Below the pieces are notes generated by a model. That model was not told where the DNA came from, made no database searches, and was given only the letters and a program-made list of their open reading frames with translations. Source: Algoriphagus oliviformis (GTDB taxonomy: Bacteria; Bacteroidota; Bacteroidia; Cytophagales; Cyclobacteriaceae). Taken from it: 64,000 bases of DNA. Below, piece by piece: positions 42,683-52,976 of this stretch (position 1 is the stretch's first letter; each line of letters opens with the position of its first letter). A program made the position numbers and the translations under genes. Location: contig NZ_JAFKCT010000003.1 in the NCBI RefSeq assembly GCF_017254915.1, positions 455,874 to 519,873 on the forward strand. Reading direction: 5' to 3'.

Positions 42683-43708
42683 ATGCAACTCAAAAATGAT
42701 CTGCTGCTGCGGGCAGCCCGAGGCGAAAAGACTGAAAGAACGCCGGTCTGGCTCATGAGACAGGCGGGAAGGATTCTTCCCGAATACCGTGCGGTGCGCG
42801 AGTCCGTGAGCGGATTCATCGAGCTGGCCCAGACGCCTGAGCTGGCCGCCGAGGTGACGATACAGCCGGTGGACCTTTTGGGTGTGGATGCCGCCATCAT
42901 TTTTTCGGACATTCTCGTGATCCCGGAGGCCATGGGCTTGCCCTATGAGATGGTGGAAAAGCGGGGACCTTGGTTTCCCGAAACAGTCCGCAGCGAAGCA
43001 GACCTGAAAAAACTGCGCGTGGCAGAAGGCGACAATGACCTCAAATACGTCATCGACGCCATCCAGATCACCAAAAAAGCATTGAACGGGCGGGTTCCGC
43101 TGATCGGATTTGCCGGTGCGCCTTGGACCATCTTCGCCTACATGGTCGAAGGCAGCGGCAGCAAGACCTTCTCCAAATCCCGGGAAAAGCTCTATCGCGA
43201 CCCGGTATTTTCCCACAAGCTGCTCCAGCTCATCACCGACTCCACGATCAACTACCTCCAGGCGCAAATCCGTGCCGGAGCCAACCTGATCCAGATTTTC
43301 GACAGCTGGGCGGGAATCCTGGGGCCCAAGCAATACGAGGAGTTTTCCCTCCGCTACATCACCCAAATCTGCGACGCGATCACGGAAGTCCCTGTGACGG
43401 TTTTTGCCAAAGGCGCTTTTTTCGCGAGAGAGGAAATGGGCAAACTCAACTGTGAGACCATAGGCCTGGATTGGAACATGGGCATCGCGGAGTCCAGCAG
43501 ATTGATCGGAGCGGACAAGACGTTCCAGGGAAACCTCGATCCGGCGGCACTCTACGGCAATCCAGATCAGGTGCGGGCGGCCACGATTGAGATGATGGAG
43601 CAATTTCGCGGCATCCGACACATCGCCAATCTCGGACACGGAGTCTATCCAGACATCGATCCGGAGATGGTCAAGGTCTTCATCGAGACGGTAAAGGAAT
43701 TCAAGTAA
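42683..43708 (+). CDS. hemE: Uroporphyrinogen decarboxylase
   Basis: A 341-residue enzyme that removes four carboxylates from uroporphyrinogen III to give coproporphyrinogen III. The N-terminal signature [19 protein letters not shown] and the [16 protein letters not shown] segment are diagnostic, with IFDSWAGIL and [13 protein letters not shown] later in the chain. The length is normal. It is a single gene convergent with MOSC, only 6 bp between the stops. hemC and hemB lie elsewhere in the window. Confidence 0.97.
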   Translation: MQLKNDLLLRAARGEKTERTPVWLMRQAGRILPEYRAVRESVSGFIELAQTPELAAEVTIQPVDLLGVDAAIIFSDILVIPEAMGLPYEMVEKRGPWFPETVRSEADLKKLRVAEGDNDLKYVIDAIQITKKALNGRVPLIGFAGAPWTIFAYMVEGSGSKTFSKSREKLYRDPVFSHKLLQLITDSTINYLQAQIRAGANLIQIFDSWAGILGPKQYEEFSLRYITQICDAITEVPVTVFAKGAFFAREEMGKLNCETIGLDWNMGIAESSRLIGADKTFQGNLDPAALYGNPDQVRAATIEMMEQFRGIRHIANLGHGVYPDIDPEMVKVFIETVKEFK

Positions 43709-43714
43709 ATCCGA

Positions 43715-44518
43715 TCAAAGCGGTTGAATCAGGTCGCCGACTTTGATTTTCCCCGATTGAAGCGCGACGACATTCTGCCCGAAATAGACTTTTCCGTTTA
43801 ATGTACGGTAGGAGGAAAGAGTCCTGAGGGGCTCTTTTCCTTTTTCACCCGTTGCCTGATCCACGGTCGTCATCACGCAGCGCGCGCAGGGCTTGACGAT
43901 CTGGAATTCCAAGTCCCCGATTTTGATTTTGCGCAGCGAATCCTCCGAAAAAGCTGGCCCGCCTGAAAAGACGATATTGGGACGAAAGCGGTCCATGGGC
44001 ACGGGCGCAGCAAGTCGGGAGTTCAAATCGTCGAGTGAAGCCTGGCCGATGATCAGATAGGGCATGCCATCGGCAAAGCTGACCGACTCAGCGTTTACCG
44101 CGTACTTGGGATCGACCTTGCGCTGGGTGGTCTCGGGCATCGTGACCAGCCGAACCGAAAAGCCCAGAAAGTCAGAAAACCAGCCATCGAAACGCGGATC
44201 TACCGCTTTCGCAGGCATCTCATCATCCCAGACGGTGACCGACAAAGCTTCTCCAGTTTCCGCTCCAAAAGGGATTTCAATCCCTTCCCCATTCCTCTGA
44301 TTGGTGACGAGCATGGCATTTTCCCCCAGAGCCACTTTCAGCAAAGCCAAGTCAGGATGATTTCGCTGTGTAATAAAAATGCCCGCCTCATCCACCAGCA
44401 TCCAGCGACGGTCGTGCTGGAAGCCTTTTTCTTCCACAATTGCTTCATTGAGACGAATGCCCCCGAGGGACTTGATGGGATAGATAAAAATATCCTTAAC
44501 GGTCAGCGTATGTTCCAT
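43715..44518 (-). CDS. MOSC domain protein (MOSC N-terminal beta-barrel type)
   Basis: A 267-residue protein with an MOSC_N beta-barrel (IFIYPIKSLGGIRLNEAIVE, DRRWMLVDEAGIFITQR) followed by a MOSC domain with the conserved Cys pair KPCARCVMTTVD. MOSC domains bind sulfur-carrying molybdenum cofactor, and members like YcbX reduce N-hydroxylated compounds. Substrate unknown. It may be co-transcribed with the small ORF at 44550, which lies 31 bp upstream. Confidence 0.93.
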   Translation of the reverse strand: MEHTLTVKDIFIYPIKSLGGIRLNEAIVEEKGFQHDRRWMLVDEAGIFITQRNHPDLALLKVALGENAMLVTNQRNGEGIEIPFGAETGEALSVTVWDDEMPAKAVDPRFDGWFSDFLGFSVRLVTMPETTQRKVDPKYAVNAESVSFADGMPYLIIGQASLDDLNSRLAAPVPMDRFRPNIVFSGGPAFSEDSLRKIKIGDLEFQIVKPCARCVMTTVDQATGEKGKEPLRTLSSYRTLNGKVYFGQNVVALQSGKIKVGDLIQPL

Positions 44519-44549
44519 TTCCTAAAAATAGGAGAAAGCCGGTTCCCCA

Positions 44550-44714
44550 TCACACCAAAAACAAAAACCTCCCCACTCCCGTCGACTTCAGCAGTGCCCA
44601 AAGGGATGGAATGAGCTCAAAATGCTGGGTAGCCTGAATCATCGTCATGCCCAGCAGAACGACAAAAAACCATTTGGCGCGGTCACGGTTTCGAGTGGAG
44701 GAAAAAAGTCCCAT
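44550..44714 (-). CDS. Small membrane protein, 54 residues
   Basis: A 54-codon ORF on the minus strand starting at ATG 44714. The protein starts MGLFSSTRNRDRAKW, has one hydrophobic helix (WFFVVLLGMTMIQAT), then HFELIPSLWALLKS and a C-terminal hydrophobic GRFLFLV. The basic N-terminus followed by a single span fits an inner-membrane small protein. It is 31 bp upstream of the MOSC gene on the same strand. No family is recognised. It occupies part of the 44519-44950 gap; the rest is the dnaK leader. Confidence 0.5.
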   Translation of the reverse strand: MGLFSSTRNRDRAKWFFVVLLGMTMIQATQHFELIPSLWALLKSTGVGRFLFLV

Positions 44715-44852
44715 TGCCCTTTAGATGCGGGTGACCCAAAAAGGGTTGCACGGACTTCCGCTTTTTCAACAAAATCTGCCAAAATCGGCAGGCTGGATTG
44801 GCCCGCTCGTGACATTTCGATTTTTTCCGCTTCAAATCCATGGCAGTTTTTC

Positions 44853-44865
44853 TGACAACTTGGCA
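44853..44865. promoter_or_regulatory. Near-palindrome upstream of dnaK
   Basis: TGACAACTTGGCA, two 6-bp halves with one mismatch around a central C, lies about 85 bp before the dnaK start. It is not the CIRCE element of HrcA. A role in heat-shock control is a guess from position. Confidence 0.35.
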
Positions 44866-44950
44866 CCAAAACATTCGATTTGCCTGATGGCACAGCGCTT
44901 GAAGAATGGGGAGTGTATCATTAAACGCAACTATCTAAATCTATATAATC

Positions 44951-46861
<1,911 letters not shown>

Positions 46862-46916
46862 TCCTCCGTAAATACCGGAGAGGCGCCGGCAGCAAAGCCA
46901 GCGCTTCTCCCTTTGC

Positions 46917-46963
46917 AGAGCCAAGAATCAAGATTTCAGAATCAAGACTCTTGGCTCTTTTTG
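46917..46963 (+). terminator. Terminator of dnaK
   Basis: AGAGCCAAGA pairs with TCTTGGCTCT across a 22-nt loop that can fold further, followed by T5. Confidence 0.72.
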
Positions 46964-46988
46964 CTTGATACTACTATTGACTGACGAC

Positions 46989-47363
46989 ATGCAACTCACC
47001 GCAGAAAACAAACTGAAAAAGCTTATACTCGTGGGCGACCGCGTACTGATCCGCCTGAAAAAGCCAAACGAGCGAACCGGATCTGGTCTCTACCTGCCTC
47101 CCGGCGTACAGGAAAAAGAGAAGGTGCAGCAAGGCTACATCATCAAGGCCGGCCCTGGCTACCCCATCCCCATGCCTACGGAGGACAGCGAGCCCTGGAT
47201 GGACCAAGACGAAAAAGTGAAGTACGTACCCTTGCAGGCAAAAGAAGGGGATTTGGCGATCTTCCTGCTCTCCGGGGCACATGAAGTGCAGTACGAGGGC
47301 GAAAAGTACTATATCGTCTCCCAAAATGCCATCCTGATGCTGGAGCGCGAGACAGAGCTCTAA
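46989..47363 (+). CDS. GroES-like co-chaperonin family protein (orphan)
   Basis: A 124-residue member of the Cpn10 fold family. It shows GDRVLIRLKKPNERTGSGLYLPPG and GYIIKAGPGYPIP, and the C-terminal KYYIVSQNAILML, matching Cpn10 strands, with an extra stretch (TEDSEPWMDQDEKVKYVPLQ) around the dome loop. No groEL is adjacent, and the usual mobile-loop segment for GroEL docking is not obvious, so it is probably a paralogue rather than the housekeeping GroES. I start at 46989; an in-frame ATG at 46965 would add eight residues. Confidence 0.82.
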   Translation: MQLTAENKLKKLILVGDRVLIRLKKPNERTGSGLYLPPGVQEKEKVQQGYIIKAGPGYPIPMPTEDSEPWMDQDEKVKYVPLQAKEGDLAIFLLSGAHEVQYEGEKYYIVSQNAILMLERETEL

Positions 47364-47367
47364 AAAG

Positions 47368-47396
47368 CAAAAACCCCGGATATCCGGGGTTTTTGT
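47368..47396. terminator. Terminator after the GroES-like gene
   Basis: CAAAAACCCCGGA and its complement form a 13-bp perfect stem with a 2-nt centre; T-rich on both sides, so it may serve both convergent genes. Confidence 0.85.
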
Positions 47397-47406
47397 TTGG
47401 CGTTTA

Positions 47407-47766
47407 TCAATGGATCCAGCCTTTCTTGGGCCTCATCGATTTGGGCTGTTGGAAGACCGCCTTGGAATCAACGGTGGTTTTCCTGTCCCAAGGATTTCTG
47501 TTTTTGGCCTCCAGCCCTTTAGGATTGTCGATCACGTCTCGAAAGCCCACTTTCAGCTTGGCGGAAGGCTTGCTCATCCATACTTCGGAATTTTTCGCAA
47601 CGGGGCCTTGAAGGGTGACGGGATTTGACTCGTGGACCAAAGTGATCTTCGGGCCCTGGATTGTTCCCACGGGAGCGTTTTTAAATTTAGGACCGGTCAG
47701 AATCTCTTGTGAGAAGCCCATGGTCGAAATCACAAACGCAGAAATAAACAGGGTCAGTTTTTTCAT
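47407..47766 (-). CDS. Hypothetical secreted protein
   Basis: A 119-residue exported protein with signal MKKLTLFISAFVISTMGFSQ. The mature part is basic, with repeated GPK/GPV-like turns (LTGPKFKNAPVGTIQGPKI, LQGPVAKNSEVW) and a Lys/Trp-rich end. I do not recognise a family. It has a TAnnTTTG box upstream and a shared terminator downstream, so it is probably expressed. Confidence 0.65.
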   Translation of the reverse strand: MKKLTLFISAFVISTMGFSQEILTGPKFKNAPVGTIQGPKITLVHESNPVTLQGPVAKNSEVWMSKPSAKLKVGFRDVIDNPKGLEAKNRNPWDRKTTVDSKAVFQQPKSMRPKKGWIH

Positions 47767-47788
47767 ATCTGTAGAGTTTGAGGTTCTG

Positions 47789-47796
47789 CAAAAATA
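47789..47796 (-). promoter_or_regulatory. -7 box for the gene at 47407
   Basis: TATTTTTG on the minus strand lies 22 bp before the start, with TTTG 16 nt upstream. The remaining 200 bp to the next gene are A+T-rich with no visible gene. Confidence 0.5.
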
Positions 47797-48000
47797 TACT
47801 TTAAGGGAACACCAAAGGTTACAGAAATCAGTTGATTTATATCAATTTCTGGAATTTTTTAAAACATTATTTCAAATAATAAAATTTTGTAGAATAAAAC
47901 AGTATTAAATTTTAAACCTACATTTTCAAAAAATACACGATCCGACACAAAACCGGTTACAAAAACAATCGGACTCAGTCCGCAAAAAGGGTAAAAACAA

Positions 48001-48026
48001 AAAAACCGAGGTGAAATTCACCCCGG
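48001..48026 (-). terminator. Terminator of the amt/porin operon
   Basis: CCGGGGTGAA pairs with TTCACCTCGG on the minus strand and is followed by a long T tract. Confidence 0.85.
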
Positions 48027-48062
48027 CTTTATTAACAATAGACCCTGTTTAAATTTTCAATC

Positions 48063-49241
48063 CTAGAAGGCAAATACCGCCGCAAAAAGGAACGACGCGA
48101 GGCTCTTGCTTCCATTGAGATCTTTGTTCACGAAAAACTCCTCCTTCATGCTGTCCACTCTCAGTTCCGGAATCAAGGTAAGGTTGCCCCCTACTTTGAT
48201 GTTTCCAGAAAGCGTGGCTGCAAAGACCCCTCCGTCTCCGGTAGTCGGATCCAAGCCCACTACGCCTTCCAGGCCATTGTTGAACACACTGAAGTATTCA
48301 CCACGAAGGCCAAGTGCAAATCGATCAGACGGGCTGGTCTGCAGGTAGCCCGCAAATCCATAGAATCCCGCACCGTCACCATCCAGATCCTGAATGTCCG
48401 AGCCAGTGAAGAACTCGCCGGAGCTGGTTGTATTGTAGGTGGTGTTCACACCCAGATAAAACTTGTCGGAAAGGTCAAAGCCAGTGGTCAAATCAACCTG
48501 GAAGGTTTTGCCCATGGAGCTTTGATCCGGGATCAGCGTGCCGTCATCACTCAGTTTACCGTCCTGATCGCCATACACAAAGTTCAGGTAGGTACTTCCC
48601 GCATCGGTAGAGTAGCCCAGCTGCGCACCCAAGGTATAGGTTCCGTTCATGTTGAATTCAGTCATGTCGGTAGGGTTCATCACCGCAGCCAGCAAGGACC
48701 ACTTGTCGGACAGCTGGAAGTTTGCCTTCAGGCCGGTATGTGAAAAGGGCCCGTAGGAAAACATGTAGGAAGTCGAATAGTTGAAGTTGGCTGTCGGCGA
48801 GATCACCTCATAGCCAAGGAAGGTGTTGAAGTTACCCATAGTCAGGGTGACTTTGTCGGACACGTTCCAGTAGACATAGAGCTGGTTTACGATCTGGGAG
48901 CTACCGGCCATACCGCCTGCATAGAGCGGAGAGCCAAATACCGCATCTTCACCACGAGGACCGAAGACGAGATCCGCTACCGCACCGACTTTCTTGCCTT
49001 GATAGGTAGCGATGATATTGGCCATGCCTAGTGAGAATCCGGGCAGGTTGCCAAAGGAGCTCGCAGGAGCCTGGAAGTTCTCGCCCTTGTTTGGCGCGTT
49101 GAAGTTGGTTCTGAAATAAGCGTCAACAGATCCGGAAAGCGTCAGGGAGCCAGCTTCCTCTTCTGCAGTCTCTTCTTGGGCAAAGGCAACCTGATAGGTG
49201 GAAAGAGCCACGCAAAGTATGAGTAGTAGTAATTTTTTCAT
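48063..49241 (-). CDS. BBP2-like outer-membrane porin
   Basis: A 392-residue outer-membrane porin resembling the beta-barrel porin-2 group: signal ending near AFAQ, then KVTLTMGNFNTFLGYEVISP, FSYGPFSHTGLKANFQLSD, and a C-terminal AAVFAF aromatic end. It lies directly downstream of the ammonium transporter gene on the same strand (113 bp), which suggests it lets ammonium or small nitrogen compounds through the outer membrane. That role is inferred from context only. Confidence 0.86.
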   Translation of the reverse strand: MKKLLLLILCVALSTYQVAFAQEETAEEEAGSLTLSGSVDAYFRTNFNAPNKGENFQAPASSFGNLPGFSLGMANIIATYQGKKVGAVADLVFGPRGEDAVFGSPLYAGGMAGSSQIVNQLYVYWNVSDKVTLTMGNFNTFLGYEVISPTANFNYSTSYMFSYGPFSHTGLKANFQLSDKWSLLAAVMNPTDMTEFNMNGTYTLGAQLGYSTDAGSTYLNFVYGDQDGKLSDDGTLIPDQSSMGKTFQVDLTTGFDLSDKFYLGVNTTYNTTSSGEFFTGSDIQDLDGDGAGFYGFAGYLQTSPSDRFALGLRGEYFSVFNNGLEGVVGLDPTTGDGGVFAATLSGNIKVGGNLTLIPELRVDSMKEEFFVNKDLNGSKSLASFLFAAVFAF

Positions 49242-49354
49242 TTTAATTTTGAGTCTTGGTTAATGAATAGAGTTGATCAAGCCCGCACCGGCAGAAAGAG
49301 AGTCGCGTTTTTTTCCTCCGGGCGGGATTTTTTTTTATTGTAAGGTCTAGTTTG

Positions 49355-50650
49355 TTATTCGTCGTACACAATGGTGTATCCGCGGATTCCGTGTTCGTGT
49401 GAATCCAGCCCGTTTCGCTCGTGCTCTTCAGACACCCTGATTCCCATGGTGTTTTTCAGCACGAAGAAGATGATGAAGGCCGCAGCAAAGGCAGTGGCGC
49501 CACAGATGGCCACGCCGATCAATTGGGTGAAGAAGGAATGGTCAGGATTGGTCGAAAAAATACCGACGGCCAAGGTACCCCAAACCCCACAGGTCAGGTG
49601 GACAGAAACCGCACCGACGACGTCGTCAAGCTTGGCACGATCCAACAATACCGCAGAGATCACTACCAGGATGCCACCGACAAAGCCCACCAGCACCGCT
49701 GGTCCCGGGTTGATGACGTCCGCACCGGCGGTGATCGAGACTAGGCCAGCCAGCACGCCGTTGAGCACCATACCCAAATCAAGCCGCTTGAAAGCGAAGT
49801 AAGCTGCCAAAAACCCTCCCAATCCTCCGGCGCAAGCCGCCAGACAGGTAGCCACCAGCACGAAGGACACCAAGCCTGGATCTGCGGAAAGCACTGAGCC
49901 CCCGTTGAATCCAAACCAGCCCAGCCATAACAAAAACACGCCTATCACGGCCAAAGGCACGCTGGATCCGGGTTTTTCTACGGTTTTGCCGTTTACGTAT
50001 TTACCGATTCGAGGACCGACCAGAATCACGCCGGCCAAAGCACCCCATCCACCGACGGAGTGAACCAGCGTACTTCCCGCAAAATCATAGAATCCCATGT
50101 CATCCAGGGCCCCTCCGCCCCACTTCCAGCTTCCGATGATGGGATAAACCAGGCCGACATAAAACAAGGTGAACACCAGGTAGGCGCCCAACTTCACGCG
50201 CTCGGCAATGGCTCCAGAAACGATCGTGGCAGCCGTCGCGGCAAACATCGCCTGGAAAAGAAAATCAGTCCAATAGGTATAGCCACCGTCAGCATAGCCA
50301 GCGGTGATGTCGGCAGTCTCCGGCGCAAACCAGAAAAGGCTCCAACCGGATGCATCGAAGGCAAACCATCCCGGCACTTCAAATCCGGGATACATCAAAT
50401 AGAACCCCACCACCGCATAGGATAGAATCCCGATGATCGGAGTGATGGTGTTTTTGAAAAGAATATTTACAGTGTTTTTGGCTTGGCCAAATCCCGCTTC
50501 TACCCCGGCAAACCCAAGGTGCATGATAAACACCAAGGCGGTAGAAAGCATCATCCATACATTGTTTGTCGTGAGGAGGTTCTGGGTGAGTTCCGCCGAC
50601 AGATCGATCGCGGCCGCATCTTGGGCCAACAGGGGTGCGAAATAATCCAT
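49355..50650 (-). CDS. amt: Ammonium transporter
   Basis: A 431-residue Amt/Rh-family channel with eleven predicted helices. Family features: LVFIMHLGFAGVEAGFGQAKN, the periplasmic gate WKWGGGALDDMGFYDFAGSTLVHSVGG with the first pore His, and LTCGVWGTLAVGIFS with the second pore His. It is not followed by a PII (glnK) gene, unlike many bacteria; an outer-membrane porin follows instead. The start gives a short periplasmic N-terminus, and a long A+T-rich leader lies upstream. Confidence 0.95.
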   Translation of the reverse strand: MDYFAPLLAQDAAAIDLSAELTQNLLTTNNVWMMLSTALVFIMHLGFAGVEAGFGQAKNTVNILFKNTITPIIGILSYAVVGFYLMYPGFEVPGWFAFDASGWSLFWFAPETADITAGYADGGYTYWTDFLFQAMFAATAATIVSGAIAERVKLGAYLVFTLFYVGLVYPIIGSWKWGGGALDDMGFYDFAGSTLVHSVGGWGALAGVILVGPRIGKYVNGKTVEKPGSSVPLAVIGVFLLWLGWFGFNGGSVLSADPGLVSFVLVATCLAACAGGLGGFLAAYFAFKRLDLGMVLNGVLAGLVSITAGADVINPGPAVLVGFVGGILVVISAVLLDRAKLDDVVGAVSVHLTCGVWGTLAVGIFSTNPDHSFFTQLIGVAICGATAFAAAFIIFFVLKNTMGIRVSEEHERNGLDSHEHGIRGYTIVYDE

Positions 50651-51123
50651 TAGGTATAGGTTAAATTTTGAACGTTTTTCAGAATTTAAAATAGGTTTGA
50701 GAGCAATTGCTTCCTCCGAATGTAATTATAAAAAAAGTATAAAAACAAACTGGTTTTTCAATTTTTATCAATTTTTCAAAGATATCAGACCTATTTCAAA
50801 ACCATTTTTTGCGATTTTTTCAATTTTTGATCAATATCTGATGATTTTTAAAACCACCTAAAACCTGAAATAATATTTGGTAGATATTCAGGAAATTCTT
50901 TGGAAACGATTACGGAAGGCACCACACAAGCAAAAACAACCAAATACCGAGGATGTACAGAATTTAATTTCAAAAAATACCCATTCATGGAATTATCGAT
51001 CATTTCTGATTTTTTGCAAAAAATATAATTTTTGAGAAAGCAGTCGATTTTTTTACCTCTCATTCAAAAAATGAACAACTTTTTGCCCAACAAACAGAAA
51101 AACTCAAGCTATCGAACAAAAAA
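50651..51123. other. A+T-rich intergenic region without supported gene
   Basis: About 470 bp of strongly A+T-rich sequence holding the amt leader. An open frame at 50848-51063 on the minus strand has no recognisable features, and I treat it as chance. A G+C-poor spacer of this length suggests regulatory space, but no specific operator was found. Confidence 0.6.
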
Positions 51124-51143
51124 AGCCCGGTTTTACCCGGGCT
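51118..51143 (-). terminator. Terminator of hemB
   Basis: AGCCCGG/CCGGGCT stem with a 6-nt loop followed on the minus strand by T7, 25 bp after the hemB stop. Confidence 0.85.
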
Positions 51144-51168
51144 CACATATAATTTCAAACCACACGCC

Positions 51169-52137
51169 TTAAGACCTCATCATTGCAAATTCTTTCGCGA
51201 AATACGAGAGGATGATCTTGGCTCCTGAGCGCTTGATGGAAAGCAATATTTCCAGCATCGCGCGCTCCGCGTCCAACCAGCCGTTGGCGGCGGCGGCCTT
51301 CACCATGCTGTATTCGCCTGAGACGTTGTATGCTGCGATCGGCAATGGCGAATTGTCGCTCAGCAGCTTGATAATATCCAAATAGCTCAAGGCAGGCTTC
51401 ACCATCAGGAAATCCGCCCCTTCCTCCGTATCCAGATCGGCCTCGATCAGGGCTTCCTGGGAGTTGGCCGGATTCATTTGGTAGGCCTTTTTGTCACCAA
51501 ACTTCGGCGCGGAGTCCAGCGCGTCGCGGAATGGCCCATAGAATGCACTCGCATACTTGGCCGTGTAGGACATGATCGAGGTATCGGTAAAACCGTTTTC
51601 GTCCAGCAAAGCCCGAATATACCCCACGCGCCCATCCATCATATCAGACGGCCCGAGTATATCCACGCCGGCATCCGCCTGCGCCAGCGACATCCTGCCA
51701 AGAATATCGAGCGTGTCGTCATTGAGGATCTTCCCATCCTTCACCAGACCGTCATGCCCATCACTGCTGTACGGGTCCATGGCCACGTCGGACATGAGAC
51801 AGACCTCCGGAAACTGCTTCTTGATTTCCCTGAGGGCCTTCAAGTAAAAAGTCTCCGGATTCCAGCTTTCGGAGGCAGTGGAGTCTTTTAGCGACTCGGG
51901 ATAGGCGGGAAACACATCGAAAGCCGTAATCCCCAGCTTCATGCACTCCTCGATCTCCTTCAACATCAGATCTTGGGAAAACCGGAAAATGCCGGGCATG
52001 GAATTGACTTCCACCTTCTTATTTGCTCCGTCGATGAGGAAAAGCGGGAATATGAGGTCTTTCACCGATACCGAATTCTCCTCGACGAGGTTTCTTACCG
52101 CCTCGGACTTGCGGTTTCTACGGGGTCTTCTTAGCAT
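51169..52137 (-). CDS. hemB: Porphobilinogen synthase (5-aminolevulinate dehydratase)
   Basis: A 322-residue enzyme that condenses two 5-aminolevulinates to porphobilinogen. The two Schiff-base lysines lie in SYTAKYASAFYGPFRDA and FLMVKPALSYLD. The metal-site segment reads DVAMDPYSSDGHDG, with Asp/Ala in place of the three cysteines of the zinc-type enzymes, so it belongs to the Mg-dependent, Asp-rich class. Length and start (RRPRRNRKSEAVRNLV) are normal. It is followed by a terminator and stands alone. Confidence 0.96.
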   Translation of the reverse strand: MLRRPRRNRKSEAVRNLVEENSVSVKDLIFPLFLIDGANKKVEVNSMPGIFRFSQDLMLKEIEECMKLGITAFDVFPAYPESLKDSTASESWNPETFYLKALREIKKQFPEVCLMSDVAMDPYSSDGHDGLVKDGKILNDDTLDILGRMSLAQADAGVDILGPSDMMDGRVGYIRALLDENGFTDTSIMSYTAKYASAFYGPFRDALDSAPKFGDKKAYQMNPANSQEALIEADLDTEEGADFLMVKPALSYLDIIKLLSDNSPLPIAAYNVSGEYSMVKAAAANGWLDAERAMLEILLSIKRSGAKIILSYFAKEFAMMRS

Positions 52138-52235
52138 GTTCTACTGGGGTTAAAAGCTGCCGCAAAGTTAAGCATCCGGCCAGTTTTCGCTTGCGGCAAA
52201 GAGAAAAAGCCAAAAACAAGAGCCTAAAGCGCCGA

Positions 52236-52904
52236 TCAGACGAGCTGGCTTCCGGCAAGCAGCGCGCTGACTTTGGCCGCGCTCAGGTCGAGATAGTTCT
52301 CTATATAAAAGTCACACACCGGCAGTTCCTCCCGGGAATGGGAAGACAACACGCCGACGACCTTCATCCCGGCATTTTTCGCCGCGGAAACTCCCGAAAA
52401 AGAATCCTCAAACACCAAACACTGGTGCGGCTCAAGGGAAATGTTCTTTGCCGACTTCAGGTACACCTCGGGATCAGGCTTGTGCTTGCCCACGTGCTCG
52501 CTCGCTAGGGCGGACTCGAGGTGCGGAAAGAGATCCAGCTTCCCAGCGATCAGCTCGAGATTGGCAAAAGGCGCCGAAGTAGCCACGGCCGTCTTGAACC
52601 CGGCCTTTCTCAAATCATGGAAAAAAGGCAAAAAACCGGCAATCGGATTGACCTGCTCCGCATAGATCTCGCGGAAAAGGCTTTCTTTTTCATCCTCCAA
52701 GTCGAGAAGCTCCTGCCCCTCGATCTTTCTGCCCAGAAAGTGGCTAAGGATGTAGCCGTTGTTTTTCCCATACATATGCGCGGCAAAATCCTCCTCCGTC
52801 GGAGCGAGGTTCCGCTTTTTGAAAAAAACCTGAAAGGCCTGGGAATGGAAAGGATTGGTGTGGCAGATGACGCCATCCATATCGAATATGACTGCTTGTG
52901 GCAT
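52236..52904 (-). CDS. HAD-superfamily phosphatase, beta-phosphoglucomutase-like
   Basis: A 222-residue HAD hydrolase. Motif I is VIFDMDGVICHTNPFH, motif II lies in TAVATSAPF, motif III has the Lys in GKHKPDPEVYL, and motif IV is LVFEDSFSGVSAAKNAGM, all intact. A four-helix cap follows motif I. The substrate cannot be set; neighbours in fold act on sugar phosphates. It lies between hemB and rocD on the same strand, with gaps of about 70-100 bp. Confidence 0.9.
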   Translation of the reverse strand: MPQAVIFDMDGVICHTNPFHSQAFQVFFKKRNLAPTEEDFAAHMYGKNNGYILSHFLGRKIEGQELLDLEDEKESLFREIYAEQVNPIAGFLPFFHDLRKAGFKTAVATSAPFANLELIAGKLDLFPHLESALASEHVGKHKPDPEVYLKSAKNISLEPHQCLVFEDSFSGVSAAKNAGMKVVGVLSSHSREELPVCDFYIENYLDLSAAKVSALLAGSQLV

Positions 52905-52976
52905 GATGGATTGGTAATTGAAAAGACTATACTATAGGACGTAACCCCTTGGCTTCGCCAAAAGTGCGATGTTAGG

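Noticed and set aside
50701..50725. Sigma-54-like site (GG...GC) upstream of amt
   Set aside because: The spacing between GG and GC is 11 rather than 10 bases and the TGGCAC half does not match.
50848..51063. Open frame in the amt leader
   Set aside because: Strong A+T bias, no recognisable segment or ribosome-binding site, and it lies in a probable regulatory spacer.
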